From positions 308,001 to 372,000 of the forward strand of contig JAQFVV010012531.1 in NCBI GenBank assembly GCA_028023455.1: a stretch of DNA of 64,000 nucleotides, given 5' to 3'. Shown piece by piece: positions 48,882 to 61,970 of the stretch. The notes beneath the pieces were generated by a model that saw only the letters and a program-made list of their open reading frames with translations, did no database searches and had not been told where the DNA came from. How positions within the stretch are numbered: position 1 is the stretch's first letter; every line of letters starts with the position of its first letter. The DNA comes from Epiperipatus broadwayi (lineage: Eukaryota > Onychophora > Udeonychophora > Euonychophora > Peripatidae). Made by a program: the position numbers and the translations under genes.

Positions 48882-49046
48882 CTCTTTGCCCAGTTCGTCA
48901 GCATATTCAAGATCCAATTCATGAAGTGTCTCAATATGGTCACTTGTAAATGCAATAGGGACGAGAAGTAAATTTTTGTGTCCTCTTTTAACAAAACTTT
49001 TAATTGCTTTATCTGTTGCAGGTTCCAGCCAGGGCAGAGGACCTAC
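48882..49046 (-). CDS. FECH: Ferrochelatase exon (SDHIE active-site segment)
   Basis: A 165-nt exon of 55 codons, phase 0 at both ends. It starts [20 protein letters not shown], continues [20 protein letters not shown], and ends [15 protein letters not shown]. The SDHIE motif carries residues equivalent to human H341 and E343, which line the active site opposite the conserved histidine of the SAHSLP motif and take part in metal insertion or proton removal. Splice sites on the minus strand are TTAAG at the acceptor and GTAAGG at the donor. Very close to human in length with no gaps, which makes the identification firm. Confidence 0.97.
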
Positions 49047-51636
49047 CTTAAAAAAACAATTGCAAAATATTCAGATATTACTAAAACATATAAACTATAA
49101 TGAAGCTAGAACATATATATTTAAAAGCGAAATTTTAATTTACTGAAATATAAAACTATTAAATTAAAGCACTTAGCGCTATCAAGAGACTACTTGCTCT
49201 CATACTCATAGCTGTTGTTGTGATCAGCTGTAAATTTAAAAAAGAAAAACTTTAAACATTTAAACAATCACTCAAAGATGATAATGCTAATGATAAAAAA
49301 AAACCAGAAAAGTTTCAAAATTGGTATCTTATTAGATGCCTTATAATTTCAAAAAAATTTCTTTTCAATATTTACATTCTTCTTTGGAATATATACATAT
49401 AAAACAAATAGTCCTTTAAGACCCGGAGATCTGCTCACATTACCTTGATTTTCTTCATGACAACCAGGCCACTGCTTATACATCTTGTAGACTATATAAA
49501 AGTACTTGATAAAATATATATTACTTTTAAAAAAGATGTTGTGTCTGACTTTTGTTAACTCAGTTTCAAAATCTTATTAATAAATATGATTGGCTACATC
49601 CGGACTACTCAGACATATTTTACAAAGTATCCAAATAGAAATTAATTAAATTATCCAGTGTACAAGTGGAATGCATAATCTATTAAATATCCCAAAATAT
49701 AATCAATATATGTAAATAACTACACTAGAGCCACTGAGATATACTTTACAAGAAATCTGATGAAAGATCAATTGTTCTTGAAACAAACATATGATGTCTG
49801 ACAATGCTTCATTTGTCTACTAAGCTCACACTGTATCAAGATATAACCTTGAAACAATATGATACTGTCACCTTTGATTAATATGAAACCACTTTGCAAC
49901 AATAATAGCACCCTAAATATCAGTAACATTTGTCAATAATGTATCAACTCCATCTATGTTATATTATACTAGTACTATATATACATTTTTTATAAAATAT
50001 CCAATGAGATCAATTACTTCTCGAGAACCCTACTCTACCAATGCAGCAAACTGCACAGGATAATTTTACCATAAATCAGAATTGAAACCAGTGATTTTTG
50101 TTGTTATACTGTATATAAAAATAAATATTATCATGGATATTGATATCATTGGCCCAGTAGGGTAGAACAAAGATTTAAATTACAGTACTGAATGAGATGT
50201 ATTGGGTGAATATTGGTAAATCTAAATGTTCTGCTTTCGTGCTTGTACGATTTTATGCATTTTAAAAAAGTAGATAGATATAAAAAAATGAAATTTAAAG
50301 ATTCCTAAATAAGAACTCAATCTGCCATCAGTTCAAACTTCCCATGACCTCTTATGTAACTAATCATTCAATTATTTATAATGTATATGCAAGTGAATAT
50401 TTTAAATGGAGAAAATAAATTAGCATTTTTACACATTTGAAAATAAAGAAAAATACAATTTAATAAATAAAAGCAATAACAATCATATGGTTTATTGCTT
50501 GAAAGGTCATGTGATATTCAAGCATTATAATGAAGAACTAAGCCCAATAGTTTTTGCTCAAGTCATTAAACTAAGATTTTTTTTTACTTTCTTCAACTTG
50601 GAATCAATACACAATTTCAAGACCATCACATTGAATCCACCACTCATAAAATAAATATCTGTAAATTCATAAGCCTAATCACTGTCAGTGCCATGTCATA
50701 TACTTTCTATCTTAATAAATAAAATAAAAGAATGTGCCTGTAAAAATATAACACTCCATTCACTCCACAACTTGTCATGGCACAACTTATTGCAATCATA
50801 TTTTTTTTATTTCACAGTCAGCACATCAACATTCATCTAACCTCCATAAAGCCTGATATCCATTACCAACCATTCTTGAATGGCCAGCTAGAATGTCTAA
50901 GGGCCACCTAATTGAAAAAAAATCTAAAGGTTATTTATTATTAGAAAAAATTTCAATGTTTATCTGGCCCAGACCTAAATCCCAAGTTATGGCATCAAAG
51001 ATTTGAAAACCACTACACCCATGAGGCTCTTATAAACAATTCTTTTTTTATTGCAGTTATTTGTATTATAGAGTCCATATCCAGAAAATTCTCCATTTTG
51101 TAATTTCCCCCCAAAAAATTGCTGAACAATGTTAATGTAATTGTCCAATAATGGTGTTTGTCACATACCTAAACAGGTAATACATAGCTAATAAATGTGT
51201 TTCAATTGGTAGAAGATAACGGATGAATGTAATACATTCAATTAGAAAATTGCACGACAGCTTCTATCAGCTAAAAATGGCACTTCCAAAAGAATCACCA
51301 CAATGACAATATACAAATCAAATTACCATGACTACTCTTCTAAGTGCATTTCTAATTAAGCAATCATAATTTGAAATGCTTATGTTATGCCCAATATGAG
51401 AAAAAGGTTTTAACAGTAATGTTAAAGCAGAAAAAACTCTGCTTCATTCTTATTTTTCAATCTAATGAAATTTAAACTCTGTAAATAAATTAAAAAAAAA
51501 AAAAAAATTACACTTAGAACAAATAAATATACTACAATCAATTCAGTTTTTTAAATTATAGGAAAATATGCAAATATTTAATTTCTTATGTGAATATGCT
51601 ATTTAACCACTTATAAATTTAATAACAAATACTTAC
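49047..51636 (-). other. FECH intron, 2.6 kb
   Basis: No element recognised; AT-rich with an A tract near 51491-51506. Donor GTAAGT on the minus strand is at 51631-51636. Confidence 0.8.
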
Positions 51637-51744
51637 CTTAGATTGCCAACAGAGGCGATATGGATGAGAATTTCCAATGTACTCCATGACCTGCAATACA
51701 GTTGCAGCTACTTCTGTTGGGTATGGATCACCACGACTTACTAC
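51637..51744 (-). CDS. FECH: Ferrochelatase exon (RGDPYP segment)
   Basis: A 108-nt exon of 36 codons, phase 0, starting [20 protein letters not shown] and ending [16 protein letters not shown]. Human ferrochelatase has VVNRGDPYPQEV and NPYRLVWQSK at the same spacing. It joins directly to the SAHSLP exon before it and the VGPLPW exon after it. Acceptor TATTAG and donor GTAAGT are both consensus. Confidence 0.97.
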
Positions 51745-54700
51745 CTAATAACACACAAGTGTACAGTTTAATTAAAATAACTACACTACGTATAAATCAA
51801 AACATGAAGTCTTGTGCAGATATTGAAGAGGCAAAAGTAACTTGGTGATTGTGTGAGATATATTAGACTTTTAAAAGAAATGTCACATTTAGAGTTAATT
51901 ATAGAAAGTAATAATAAGGTCTAAAAGTGATTAAAGATTAAAAATAAACAGACAAATAATAAATATCTTTATACTAAATAAATATTTAAATGTAAGAAAA
52001 TGTCTGCATTAGTAAAAGAAGTTTTTAAGTATGAGATTGAAAAAAATTAATGACTAAATTATTTAATTTGCTTAAAAGAAAAATGTGTTTTATAAAACAA
52101 AAAAATTGAACATTTTTTTAAAGACAAGTAATTAAAGTTTAGTTAGGTTTAATTAAAAATATTTTTCAATAGTTGCTGTATATCATAGAGATTATAATAT
52201 ATTCATTCCAAAAAAGAAAGGAAGATCTGTTGATGTTTCTGAACTAAGGTGGAAATAAAAAAATTTAATTAATTAAAATTATTTGTCTCCAAACCAAATG
52301 CAAAAATTCCGAAAAATAACTATTTTTCTAAGATTATCTCAGGGATTATCTTGTTACATTATTACAAAAATAAAAAACTTGTTTTATTCTGTTTACAAAT
52401 GTTCTCAGGCAGAAAATCCAACCGCTATAAATATTAGGCAAATGTTAATTTTATCAGAGATAAGAAAACAGATTAAAGAAACCATGATCAAGAGTGTGAG
52501 AATCATAATAAAAACTATAACTAACAGATTTTCATTTGAAGTGAAAATAATTTAAGAGTTCAACAAAAATTTGAAGCAAATTGAATATGTAGTCCCAAAT
52601 GATGATTTCTGAGAATACTTCACAGAAATCTAAAATTCATACATCATTATGGCCTTCCTGAAACTCAGGCCATATAGCTTTATATAAGTCAAGAAATCGT
52701 TCAACTATTGTCTAGACAGTATTCATCCATCAATGAAACTAGTCATCATCTAATAGTGGTGCTTAACTTTCTCATTCCTCATGAAAATAATAGTTGTATA
52801 TACGTTTTTTTCTTTTTCTCTGGCACATATGCAGACATAATTAAGGTAATTACAAAATAATTACTAGTATACTAAGGATTAATATATATAAAACAAGCAT
52901 ATATTTTTATACTTAGATGAAACCACCTCTCATTGCCATACAACTTTGAAAATTCACCTTGTGTAAAGAAGTATTATAAAATAACCCAACTGACTGTTCT
53001 CTCAATAAGTACAACTCCATGTTGTGCCTCAATGGTATGAAAGTAGAACTGTTAGGAACCACTGCATCATCAACTTTGCACCATTCATAAAATGAGCCAC
53101 ATAGAAAGTTGTGCAAACCATATGTGACTCATGAGCTATGAGTTGGGCATCTCTGATCTAATATATTTAAATATAAATCAGTTAAATGTGTGCATCTTCA
53201 AGACTATTGAACAACTTGAGGAATCAAGACAAACTCTATATAGTTATACATATGTGCACAAAAAAAGAAAAGGAAGCTATTGTTGCCAGTCAATAAGCAT
53301 TGCTGAGGAGCTATTTTAATAAGAAAAATCTTTCAAGACATTGTTCAAAAATATATTATATGCCTAAAAATAAAGCCAATTGTTGTTATAAATGAAATAT
53401 AGTATGAACTATATATATATAATGTATACTATTTGAAACCTTTTACAAAGAAGTATTAAAGACTGTTGGAAAAAAATGCCAGGAAAATTAACTATAAATC
53501 CATTTCTGGAATTTTGTTGGGTAAATTTCATTCATGAAAAAAATATATATTTAAAAATGAAGAATCTTCATAAATTAACTTTCTGATGAAATTTAGGAAA
53601 CTAATGCTAATGGAAGTAGAAAACATAAGATAATAGAATATGAAAAAAGCTGTCGCAAACCTACAAAAAAAAAAGCCAAATACTTACATTTCTGGAAGAA
53701 AATTGTAAGTTGGCTACTGTCTAGAAGAAACTCATTCACATAAAAACTTCAGTAAACATTTTTATATATATATTTTTGCTAAAAATTCTTAAATCTAACA
53801 AAATTTTTATTGATTATCAATTTTAAAAAAAGACTTTTGCACAAGTATCAAAATTGATTGATTTATGTCAACTTAAATGAATTATATTTATTCAAAATTT
53901 ATGATTAAACCAAAATCATATGCTTTTTGATTATATATGTAAACTATTACAGAATTAAATGAAAAGTAACATTTATTATATCTGTAATCATGCAAGCAAA
54001 CACATGCCAAAATAATTAAACAGTTTTTTTTTTATTAAAATAAATTTATATCTCAAATTGTTACACTAATTAATAATTTAAGTAATTAAGCTTAACATTT
54101 GATATATTATTTAGCACAAGTTGTCTGCATATATTTTTCAATTCGGATTGATCAGTTTTCACACAAATATTCATTGCCATTGTATTTATTTGTTTCCATA
54201 TATATATAATTTAATAATTATTTTATGTTTATTTGATGTCACAATTGATTGACAGATTTATTATCTTTATAAAATCTAATATACTGACATATTTATATTG
54301 TATGTAATTGATACATAACTTAGTGCCTTATTAATTTATTATTATTTAATATATACCCAATAAATTTATTTACTTATTTAAATTTATCTGTCTGTTTATA
54401 ATTTCATTTATATATGTTTGTCCATTACTTTTTGCACATATCTTATTCACATATCTCAGCATCTCTTGTTTTATGTGAAGTTATACATCTAGGATTAAAT
54501 GCCAACAAAAGTATATTCATGTAGGTGTGGATTCAATAAAATCCCTCTAAAATTAAAGATGGTGCCCATTTATATAATTATTATGTTGATAATGGTGACT
54601 ATAGCAATGCCAGGAGTCACACTTAAGGACATTAATTAGTTATATGAGACCATTCTCCTTAATAACTCCATTCAACTAGTATTTATTCCATTTAACAATT

Positions 54701-55307
54701 GGCTGTCCAAAAAACTGACCTGGATATATTTCATATATATATAGACATTCATTAATATTTATACTGTTATATAATCATCAGCCCAATTTGAGCATAAAGA
54801 TGTTAGTACACAGATATATACCATAGACATGAATCTATATGTCTTTATTTAATTCATTTTTATTTAATTATAACATTAATTAACAAAGCATTGTTAGCCA
54901 AGGGTTCAGCGCAGCAGCCTTGCAAGCAAGCAGTTGGTTGCAGACAGTTGTTGCGGGTTCACCTCCCGGCTGATGCTATGACATATGAAAAAAAAAAAAA
55001 AAACACTAATTAACAAATAAATTATTTGCATGCATCTAAATATTTTTGAAATGTTTATAAATGATAATTATGCAGACTTTCCAATATACTTATTATTTGA
55101 TTTAATGATTTTCCTGAAAAGATCTACATGTCATTATGAATCTGATAATAATTTTACCTAACAATAAACAAGATATAATTCATCATTGACTAGTTTGCTG
55201 CTGTTTGCCATCTATTTGTTCCATCATCAGAAACTTAATTAATACATTCCAAAATGTCTATATATCTATAAAAGTTATCAAATTTAAAAAAGCATACAAA
55301 AACTTAC
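51745..55307 (-). other. FECH intron, 3.6 kb, with SINE
   Basis: AT-rich. Plus frame 52283-52555 and minus frame 52913-53116 show no motif. The SINE at 54888-55006 is the only clear insertion. Confidence 0.75.
54888..55006 (+). mobile_element. tRNA-like SINE with poly-A tail
   Basis: Flanked by an 11-bp duplication, TAATTAACAAA (54877-54887 and 55007-55017). The GC-richer head holds a B-box-like GGTTCACCTCC at about 54957-54967, and the element ends in a poly-A run (about 54988-55003). Poly-A plus target duplication shows LINE-type retroposition. The head looks tRNA-derived, but I could not assign the parent tRNA. Confidence 0.75.
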
Positions 55308-55406
55308 TTTCAGAGGTAAGGAATGTGCTGAAAATATAATTACAACATCATTTTGAACTTCTTTTGGAAATTTAGATAATTCTTGTTGAATGTACTTTGC
55401 AAATGC
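55308..55406 (-). CDS. FECH: Ferrochelatase exon (SAHSLP active-site segment)
   Basis: A 99-nt exon of 33 codons, phase 0, starting AFAKYIQQELSKFPKEVQND and ending VVIIFSAHSLPLK. The histidine of SAHSLP is the invariant active-site residue (human H263), essential for activity. Human has FADHILKELDHFP and VVILFSAHSLPMS here. Acceptor TGTTTAG and donor GTAAGT. It is the first FECH exon present in the window: the preceding segment (human ...TIDRWPTHHLLIQ) was looked for up to 64000 on the minus strand and not seen, so the intron upstream exceeds 8.6 kb. Confidence 0.97.
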
Positions 55407-57645
55407 CTAAACAGTAAAAAATAAATAAACGTTAAGTAAATCATTTTAAAAACGAGTACTCCTTTGATTTATAACAAAAATAATTGATAAGCTAAAGAAA
55501 AATCATGTTCAATCCACACCACATGTCAAACAAATATTATGTCTATAATAAAAACATCTTTGTAACTATAAATAATGATTATACCAAAATAGATCCCCCA
55601 AACAAATTTCTGAATAATGGGGTTTTATTGATTAAAATGACAACAGAAGTATGACATATCCATTAGCAGTGTAATGAATACCTATCATATGACAATCAAG
55701 TTTATTTTGCAGATAGTACAACAACTCGTTTCTGACCAATAAGAATTACCAGGAACATTTATCCTGTAGTTAATAGTTAAACGTCTAGCTGGGTTGAATA
55801 TGAGATAGTGATCTGAAGAAAAAAAAAATTTTAAGTCTGCCTATAACCTGAAAAAAATCCTAAGGCTTAACTGGTGTGGAATCAAATCCCAAAATTTCAA
55901 TAAGGCAGCAAATTGCTTCTCACTACAAAATAAGATCATTATTCATGATTAAAGACATGGATGTGGACTGAAAAAAAAGATAACTGCTGTCTTTTATAGA
56001 TTAAATGCAAGACTGATGAGATATATGAAGCCATCCCTTTGTTAAAGCATCAAAAATATTTACAGCAAGCTTATAAATGACCTTACTAAAATATATAGTT
56101 ACTGGTTTAAAATTAGACTTTTAAATACTACTCAATAAAGTTTGCATAAGTTCTAAACTTCAGTATTTAAAATTTTCAAACCATTGGCTTAAGTAATATA
56201 AAATATGCTATTCCTATATCAACATTGTTGGTTCTGAAGTTAATGAAGTGGCCATAAGAACATTTAAATTATTTTATTTGCAATTAAGAATATTATCTAT
56301 ACAACAGTCATATGTCTTTTGCTACCTATTTATTTTGTTCATTTCAATTATCTTGACTAATTACTTTGTCAACTATATTGGATTAGTTTGTAAAAGGATG
56401 GAGAGTCCATTACAAAATAAATAAGAGATGGATTACAGATTAGTATATTACAAAAAGAATATTTAATATTAAAGGTGAATATGACAGAAACTGGTCTGAG
56501 AGGGTCTGTTTAAATTATTGTTTGACATTCATTAATTATTCATGTATTCTGCAATGAATACTAAAAATGATTACTGTTAAATGTTTTTTTCCAGCTTATT
56601 TATTATCAGCCAATAAAGAAATAATAATATTTACAAAATATCTTATTTCTAAACTTAGGTTGAAACCAAGTCCAGATCATTTTATGGCAAGATTCACTAC
56701 TAAGGAATAAGTGCATCTCATCTCATACACTATCCATGTTAATGACCTGATAAGTTCCAATAATATATCTGGTTCTAAACTAAATCACTAATTTATAGAA
56801 TAATACATTTAATGATCAAATTTTGACAAGAATTTAGTTCTCCATAACTAGCAATAATTAAATCAACAGAATGATATGACTAAAATCCAGAATCTTAAGA
56901 AGTGTGGAATTTCTTATGGATCAGCTTACATACAATGCCTTCTCCTGAATTAAGGATAAATAGTAAAACTGGTTGTACAAATGACATACTGTAAAATAGC
57001 CTTTCATTAAAAAGTCAAATATCTGTGCATTTTCTGCTCAGTGATTTTATTAGCCAAGTTAAACATTCCCTTGCCCTGAAACCAGTCCATATTAAAGCAA
57101 TATTTGTATGTGCTTCATGTATATAATTTGAAAATGATATAGAAATTTTAAATTAAAGGTTTTCAACATTGTTATTAAGAAACAGTTACATATATAAATA
57201 TATATAAGTATGTGCACAGAAAATAAAATTTTTCATTGATTAATAGTTGTAAAGGTATTTTATAATTAGATGGATGTAAATGACATTATTTTATAAAATG
57301 TAATTAAATTTTAGATAAAAAGTCTCAACTAATTAAGGAGATAAATATCAGCTGTAATTTAGTCAAAACATTGTATGTTATTTTAGCATAATCCTTTTTC
57401 AAAGTTAAAATTTTATAAATGCTGTAATTGGACAAATAAGCCACAGACTGTAATGAAGTTTATGAATTATCTAGCACCAATAGATAAATGATGAAAATGA
57501 CCCACGATGGAAAATAATTTTGCTGATAAGACAATTCAGTAAACTATAAATAGACTCTCTGAAGATCATTTATTCTGCTTGAATTGTTTTATGCTGATTC
57601 TGCTTTGATTTATTAGTGTACTTTGTGTTAAAATATAATGGATGA
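55407..57645 (-). other. FECH upstream intron, near part
   Basis: AT-rich; no FECH exon or transposon end seen. Confidence 0.45.
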
Positions 57646-57990
57646 GTAGAGAAGCCACCATCTGTTTATTCTGGCCAAGTTGGCTGGATGCAAGCCATAA
57701 GTCCATCAACAGTTGCTGAGAAGCAATCTTATAATGTAGAAAACAACTTAGAGAGTGTTGTGTCCTGTTTATATGCAAACTATATGCTGCCTAAACTTCA
57801 AAGGTGTCTTTTGCTCTGGAAAGAAACCAGCCATCAATCAACAAAAAAAACACTGTCCAATGCTGCCCATGCAATGAAAATGCAATTAAAAAATAAATGC
57901 ATATTAATGAAAACCATTGCAGTCATGAAGAGTAATACAATAGAAGCTTTGCAGAAGACTGCCCGATATAGCTGTATTTGTACAGACTGA
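57646..57990 (+). CDS. Unrecognised open frame in FECH intron
   Basis: Open from 57646 to a TGA at 57988-57990; the first ATG is at 57688, giving 100 codons. Residues are less AT-biased than in chance frames here, with Ser, Gln, Cys and Ala well represented, starting MQAISPSTVAEKQSYNVENN. No domain, signal peptide or membrane segment is evident, and there is no good splice acceptor or promoter in front. It lies antisense to FECH. It could be a decayed transposon frame, an exon of a nested gene, or chance. Confidence 0.2.
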   Translation, partial: VEKPPSVYSGQVGWMQAISPSTVAEKQSYNVENNLESVVSCLYANYMLPKLQRCLLLWKETSHQSTKKTLSNAAHAMKMQLKNKCILMKTIAVMKSNTIEALQKTARYSCICTD

Positions 57991-58606
57991 GTGCTAAAAG
58001 TCTACTAATATGTTGAATTTAAAAATGAAACTTAGTGATGAAAAGAGTAATGTGTATGAACTTTGAATATATTATTACTGTTTATTACTAACATTAGGTA
58101 CTTTACCTCCTACATTTAATTATACTAAAAATATTTTATAAATTATTATTAGTTTTATGTAGAAATAGATCTGTTTAGAAATTAGGATGGTAATTGACTG
58201 CTACTTTTATTAGTCGTGTCATAATTCAGTAGGCATAAATCTAAAATGAAAAATATTTTTACGAAAGTAGTTTATTATTGCAAACACTTGTCATTCTCTT
58301 AAAAATGTAGTATTTTTAAAAAAATAAGTCATTTCCACTAACCTTAAATTGTAAAAATAATAGTATAATCATTAATATGAAGAATGCAGATTAATGATTC
58401 TGGATAAAGTAAAATGATTGCATGGACCGATTAAATAAATTATATAAAATTGTTTGATTTAATAATCATAAAGATTTATAGTTTTAAGCAGAATACCCTC
58501 CAGGTTTGGGTATAAGCAAGCATAGAAAGAATAATTGGGTATATTAAATTTACTTGAGCTGATATACTTTTATTTCTGGCTGTTTTATCTATATATAATG
58601 TCCATT

Positions 58607-58623
58607 TATATATATATATATAT
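58607..58623. repeat. TA microsatellite
   Basis: Short (TA)n run directly before the 118-bp tandem repeat. Confidence 0.8.
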
Positions 58624-58629
58624 GTTCGA

Positions 58630-58865
58630 GTGTGATACTGTTTGTGTCAGCCAGTCACTTGCACTTAGCATCCTTACTTTGAGCAGTAGTATGCAGTAGA
58701 TACATTCCTACTGTATGTCATATGTTTCAATGATACATATTTTCTTTGTGTGATACCATTTGTGTCTGCTGGTCACTTGCACTTAACACACTCCTTTGAG
58801 CAGTAGTATGTGATAGATGCACATTCTACCATATATCATATGCTTTGTTTATATATATTGTTTGT
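58630..58865. repeat. Two-copy tandem repeat, 118 bp
   Basis: Copies start at GTGTGATACTG (58630) and GTGTGATACCA (58748). Both contain CACTTGCACTTA, TTTGAGCAGTAGTATG and ATATCATATG or similar. A partial third (CTGTCACTTACACCTACTT) may follow at about 58895. Confidence 0.75.
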
Positions 58866-59480
58866 TCATAAATGAGTAATGCAGATGCTGTTTCCTGTCA
58901 CTTACACCTACTTAATTAATGATTAAATATTTATCTGCATTACAGCCTGAAAATATTTACATTGGTCTAAGTCTGTTAATAATATAGTTTATTGAATGAT
59001 GTTAACTGTGTTCTGAAGCATTGTATTAATAAACGGTATTAATAGTCAGTCGGTGCAGTGAATTTATATCTGTCCAGAGATAATTAAAATGAATTGTGCC
59101 GTATATCGTCTGTGCATAAACATAATAATATAAAGTTTTCTCATATGTGGTGGCTGGAAGAATTGTGTAGTGGGGGAAATGCAAGGAGGTTTTAGATCAG
59201 ATAGGCATATAGGAGATAGTTTATTTGTAGTTACATAACTTATGGATATGAATAGGAATTCGGGTAGACAGTTATATATGAGTTTTATAGATACAGAGAA
59301 GACATGTGATAGAGTAAATAAAAATAATAAAAATTTATTATGGGTAAGTTTAGAAAATTTGGGAATGAATGAAGCTTTAGGGGATATTATTAAGAAATTA
59401 TAAGAAAATAATTACTATATGTATCAATTAGGGGATATAGAATCAGTTAAAGTTAAAAATGGGGTGGAACTAAGACAAGG

Positions 59481-59769
59481 ATGCCCTATGTTACCTATTT
59501 TGTTTTTTTGTATTTGAGTGAAATGGAGAGAGCAATAGAAAGACTAGGACAAGGGATAGAGATACCATTGATAGGTGGCGAGGGAGTATATACTTTGTCA
59601 GGTCTTTTTTTTGTGGATGATGTCTTTTTGTGTGCAGAAAGAAGATATGGAAGTTATGCTGAGGATATGCGCAAGGATAGGTAAAGAGATGGGGTTTAAA
59701 TTCAGTGAAGAAAAATCAAATATAATGATGATTAATACTGGAGAAAGAGAAGATGTAGAATTTTTGTAG
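59481..59769 (+). pseudogene. LINE reverse transcriptase fragment, frameshifted
   Basis: Frame 59481-59684 carries SEMERAIERLGQG and the catalytic FVDDVF. The thread then shifts to the frame of 59575-59769, where GKEMGFKFSEEKSNIM continues the reverse transcriptase (the lysine-bearing block after motif C). A frameshift therefore lies between about 59640 and 59690. Stops before and after show it is inactive. Confidence 0.8.
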
Positions 59770-60420
59770 AGAAGATGTAGAATTTCTGTTGGGAGATATA
59801 AAGTTAAGTGTGGTGAATAGATAGTTATTTGGGAATCATCTTAAGTAATCAGAAAAATTGCTTGAATGAATGGGGAAAAAAATTGATAAATGAAGCAAAG
59901 AAAAGAAAAGTATTGATAAAGAAATTAATAGTATTTTCATATAATAAATAAGATGTAGCTAGAATTGTATGGAAGGGAGTTGCAATAGCGGGGTTAACAT
60001 ATGGTAATGATGTGTTATGTGTTAGTAAAAGAGTATTAGATTACTTTGAAAAAGTACAAAGGAAAGTAGGAAGACATGCATTAAATGTAGATGTGATGAC
60101 AGCAAAGGAGACAATTCAAAGAGAAATGGGATAGTCAAGTTTTTACATGAGAGATGCAAAAAGTAAAATGAAAATGTTTGGTTAAGTTGCAGTTTATGGA
60201 TAAAAAAAAGAATAGCCAAAATAGTATTTAATTGGGTTATGAGTAAAGGGCAAGCAACAAGATGGGTGAAAAAGGTAATATGGTATGCAAAAGATTTGGA
60301 TAAAGAATTTATATCAGTATACTTGTATAAAAGGTGGGATGATTGTGTTAAGAGATTGTTGAATGTTATAGTGGTAAGGAAAGGAATAAAAGAATAGATG
60401 CATTAATAAGAAATAGGGAG

Positions 60421-60882
60421 TTGGAAAGATGGAAAACTAGTATGGAGAGTAAAAGGAGTTTAAATATATATAGAAGTAAACAGAACATTGGGTGCGAGTT
60501 AATTCATGATAATAGCAAGGAAAGTAGTTTATTGTTTAAGGCTCGAACGGGATCTTTAGCAACAAGAGAATATACATGTAAATGGAAAAATAAGGGTAAT
60601 TTAGTCTGTAAATTGTGTAAGGAAGTCATAGAAAATATTAGGCATCTGTTATTTGAATGTAAATGCTTGAAAGCAGAAAGGGTACAAATAATGAAGTTAT
60701 GGAAGAATAAATATGAACAAAGTGATTATACAGAAAGTGGGTTATTGGTTTTTATGCTGGGTTTAGGGAAAGATAAGGGGGATTTAGATATAAAGGTCAT
60801 AGAGTTGACAAAGATTACATTGCGAAATGGTATGGAGCAGATTATGGAAAAATTTAGGATAGAGACTAGAAAGGAAAGGTAA
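60421..60882 (+). pseudogene. LINE C-terminal region with CCHC zinc finger
   Basis: Open for 153 codons, the longest intact piece of the LINE. It contains FKARTGSLATREYTCKW and a C63-x2-C66-x8-H75-x4-C80 finger (CKLCKEVIENIRHLLFEC), the kind of zinc-binding motif found after the reverse transcriptase in several LINE clades. The marked start is inside a longer open frame and is not a true initiation site. The ORF ends at a TAA (60880-60882) just before the 3' tail. Confidence 0.8.
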
Positions 60883-60975
60883 AGTGGCTAACAGGTTTCT
60901 CTGGGCATAGTTGTCAAGAGATTCCTGACTTTGTTTAAGGAGAAGTCACAATGCATCACATCACATCATGTTTCT

Positions 60976-61970
60976 CATACAGGCAGAATAATAATTCACA
61001 AGACTGATTTCAAGTTATGAACTAGTGTAACAGTTGTGCCTTGCCATAGAGGTCATATTACATTCCTCTACATATGAGCACTTTGGGAGAAATATATATT
61101 GTATCATTCTATTTATGAGTCATTTATGGCTTTCAGATAGTGATACCAAATTAATCTTGAGACTAATTTCTGATTATTGGCTACCATCAATAGAAGCAAA
61201 TTTTTACACTACAGACATCTTTTTGCTCTTATTATTCTAATAAAACTAATGATCTGAAATTACAAATATCATAGTTTTAAACCAAATGTACTATATAGAA
61301 AACAATTAACACAAGATCAAAAATTGCACATTTTCTTGATCTTAGTTAAAAATTACCTGCAGGCATCTTTGTTTTTATGACAAGCTGGGTATACCATAAA
61401 AATGTAACACAAGATATATCTAGTTTACATTTAACTTGCTTCTAACAGCAGTAATCTACTTCCAAAGTTTTATTATTTATTTCTTTTCCTATTTAGCTTA
61501 AATATAACTTTTAATACTAATTTTATATCAATGCTACTTTTTCATATCTTACATTTCAAATGACTAAAAATCTTTATCAAATTATAAATGACAATACATT
61601 ACTCCAATTTTTTTTTTTTTTATATTACACATTTTTGTAATAATTTCTTTTTAAAAATACATATATTTAGACATTTGAAGCATTAACATAAACATTTATT
61701 AATGCACAAAAATAGATATATTTATAAAGATACACAAGCAAATTAATTTTACCTTTTAGTTTTAATATATTCCAGTTTTATGTTTTAGAATTTCTATTTT
61801 GAATTTGTCCATCACAAATAATATTTTATTTAAGAACACAATTATTTTATTTAAGAATATAATATATATTATTAAAGGAATACACATATGAGTTAATATA
61901 TATATATATATATAATCGAAAAAGCAAGTCATATATCACATGAGTTGTTTTAAGCTTATATTACAGATAT
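60976..61970. other. FECH upstream intron, AT-rich segment
   Basis: No exon seen. Includes a T tract near 61610-61622 and a (TA)n run at about 61894-61914. Confidence 0.4.
61894..61914. repeat. TA microsatellite
   Basis: (TA)n run of about 10 units. Confidence 0.8.

Larger units (their letters stand above)
59150..60975 (+). mobile_element. 5'-truncated, decayed non-LTR retrotransposon (LINE)
   Basis: Plus-strand translation shows the reverse transcriptase blocks in order, but across frames and with stops. These are GEMQGGFRSDRHIGDSLFVV (about 59170-59235), MSFIDTEKTCDRV (motif A, about 59279-59315), LRQGCPMLPILF (motif B, about 59467-59502) and FVDDVF (catalytic motif C, 59610-59627). A C-terminal frame with a CCHC finger follows (60421-60882). 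The end carries short ATCAC repeats (about 60953-60968), a microsatellite-like tail as many LINE families have. No endonuclease domain is present upstream, so it is 5'-truncated. I cannot place the clade with certainty. Confidence 0.85.
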
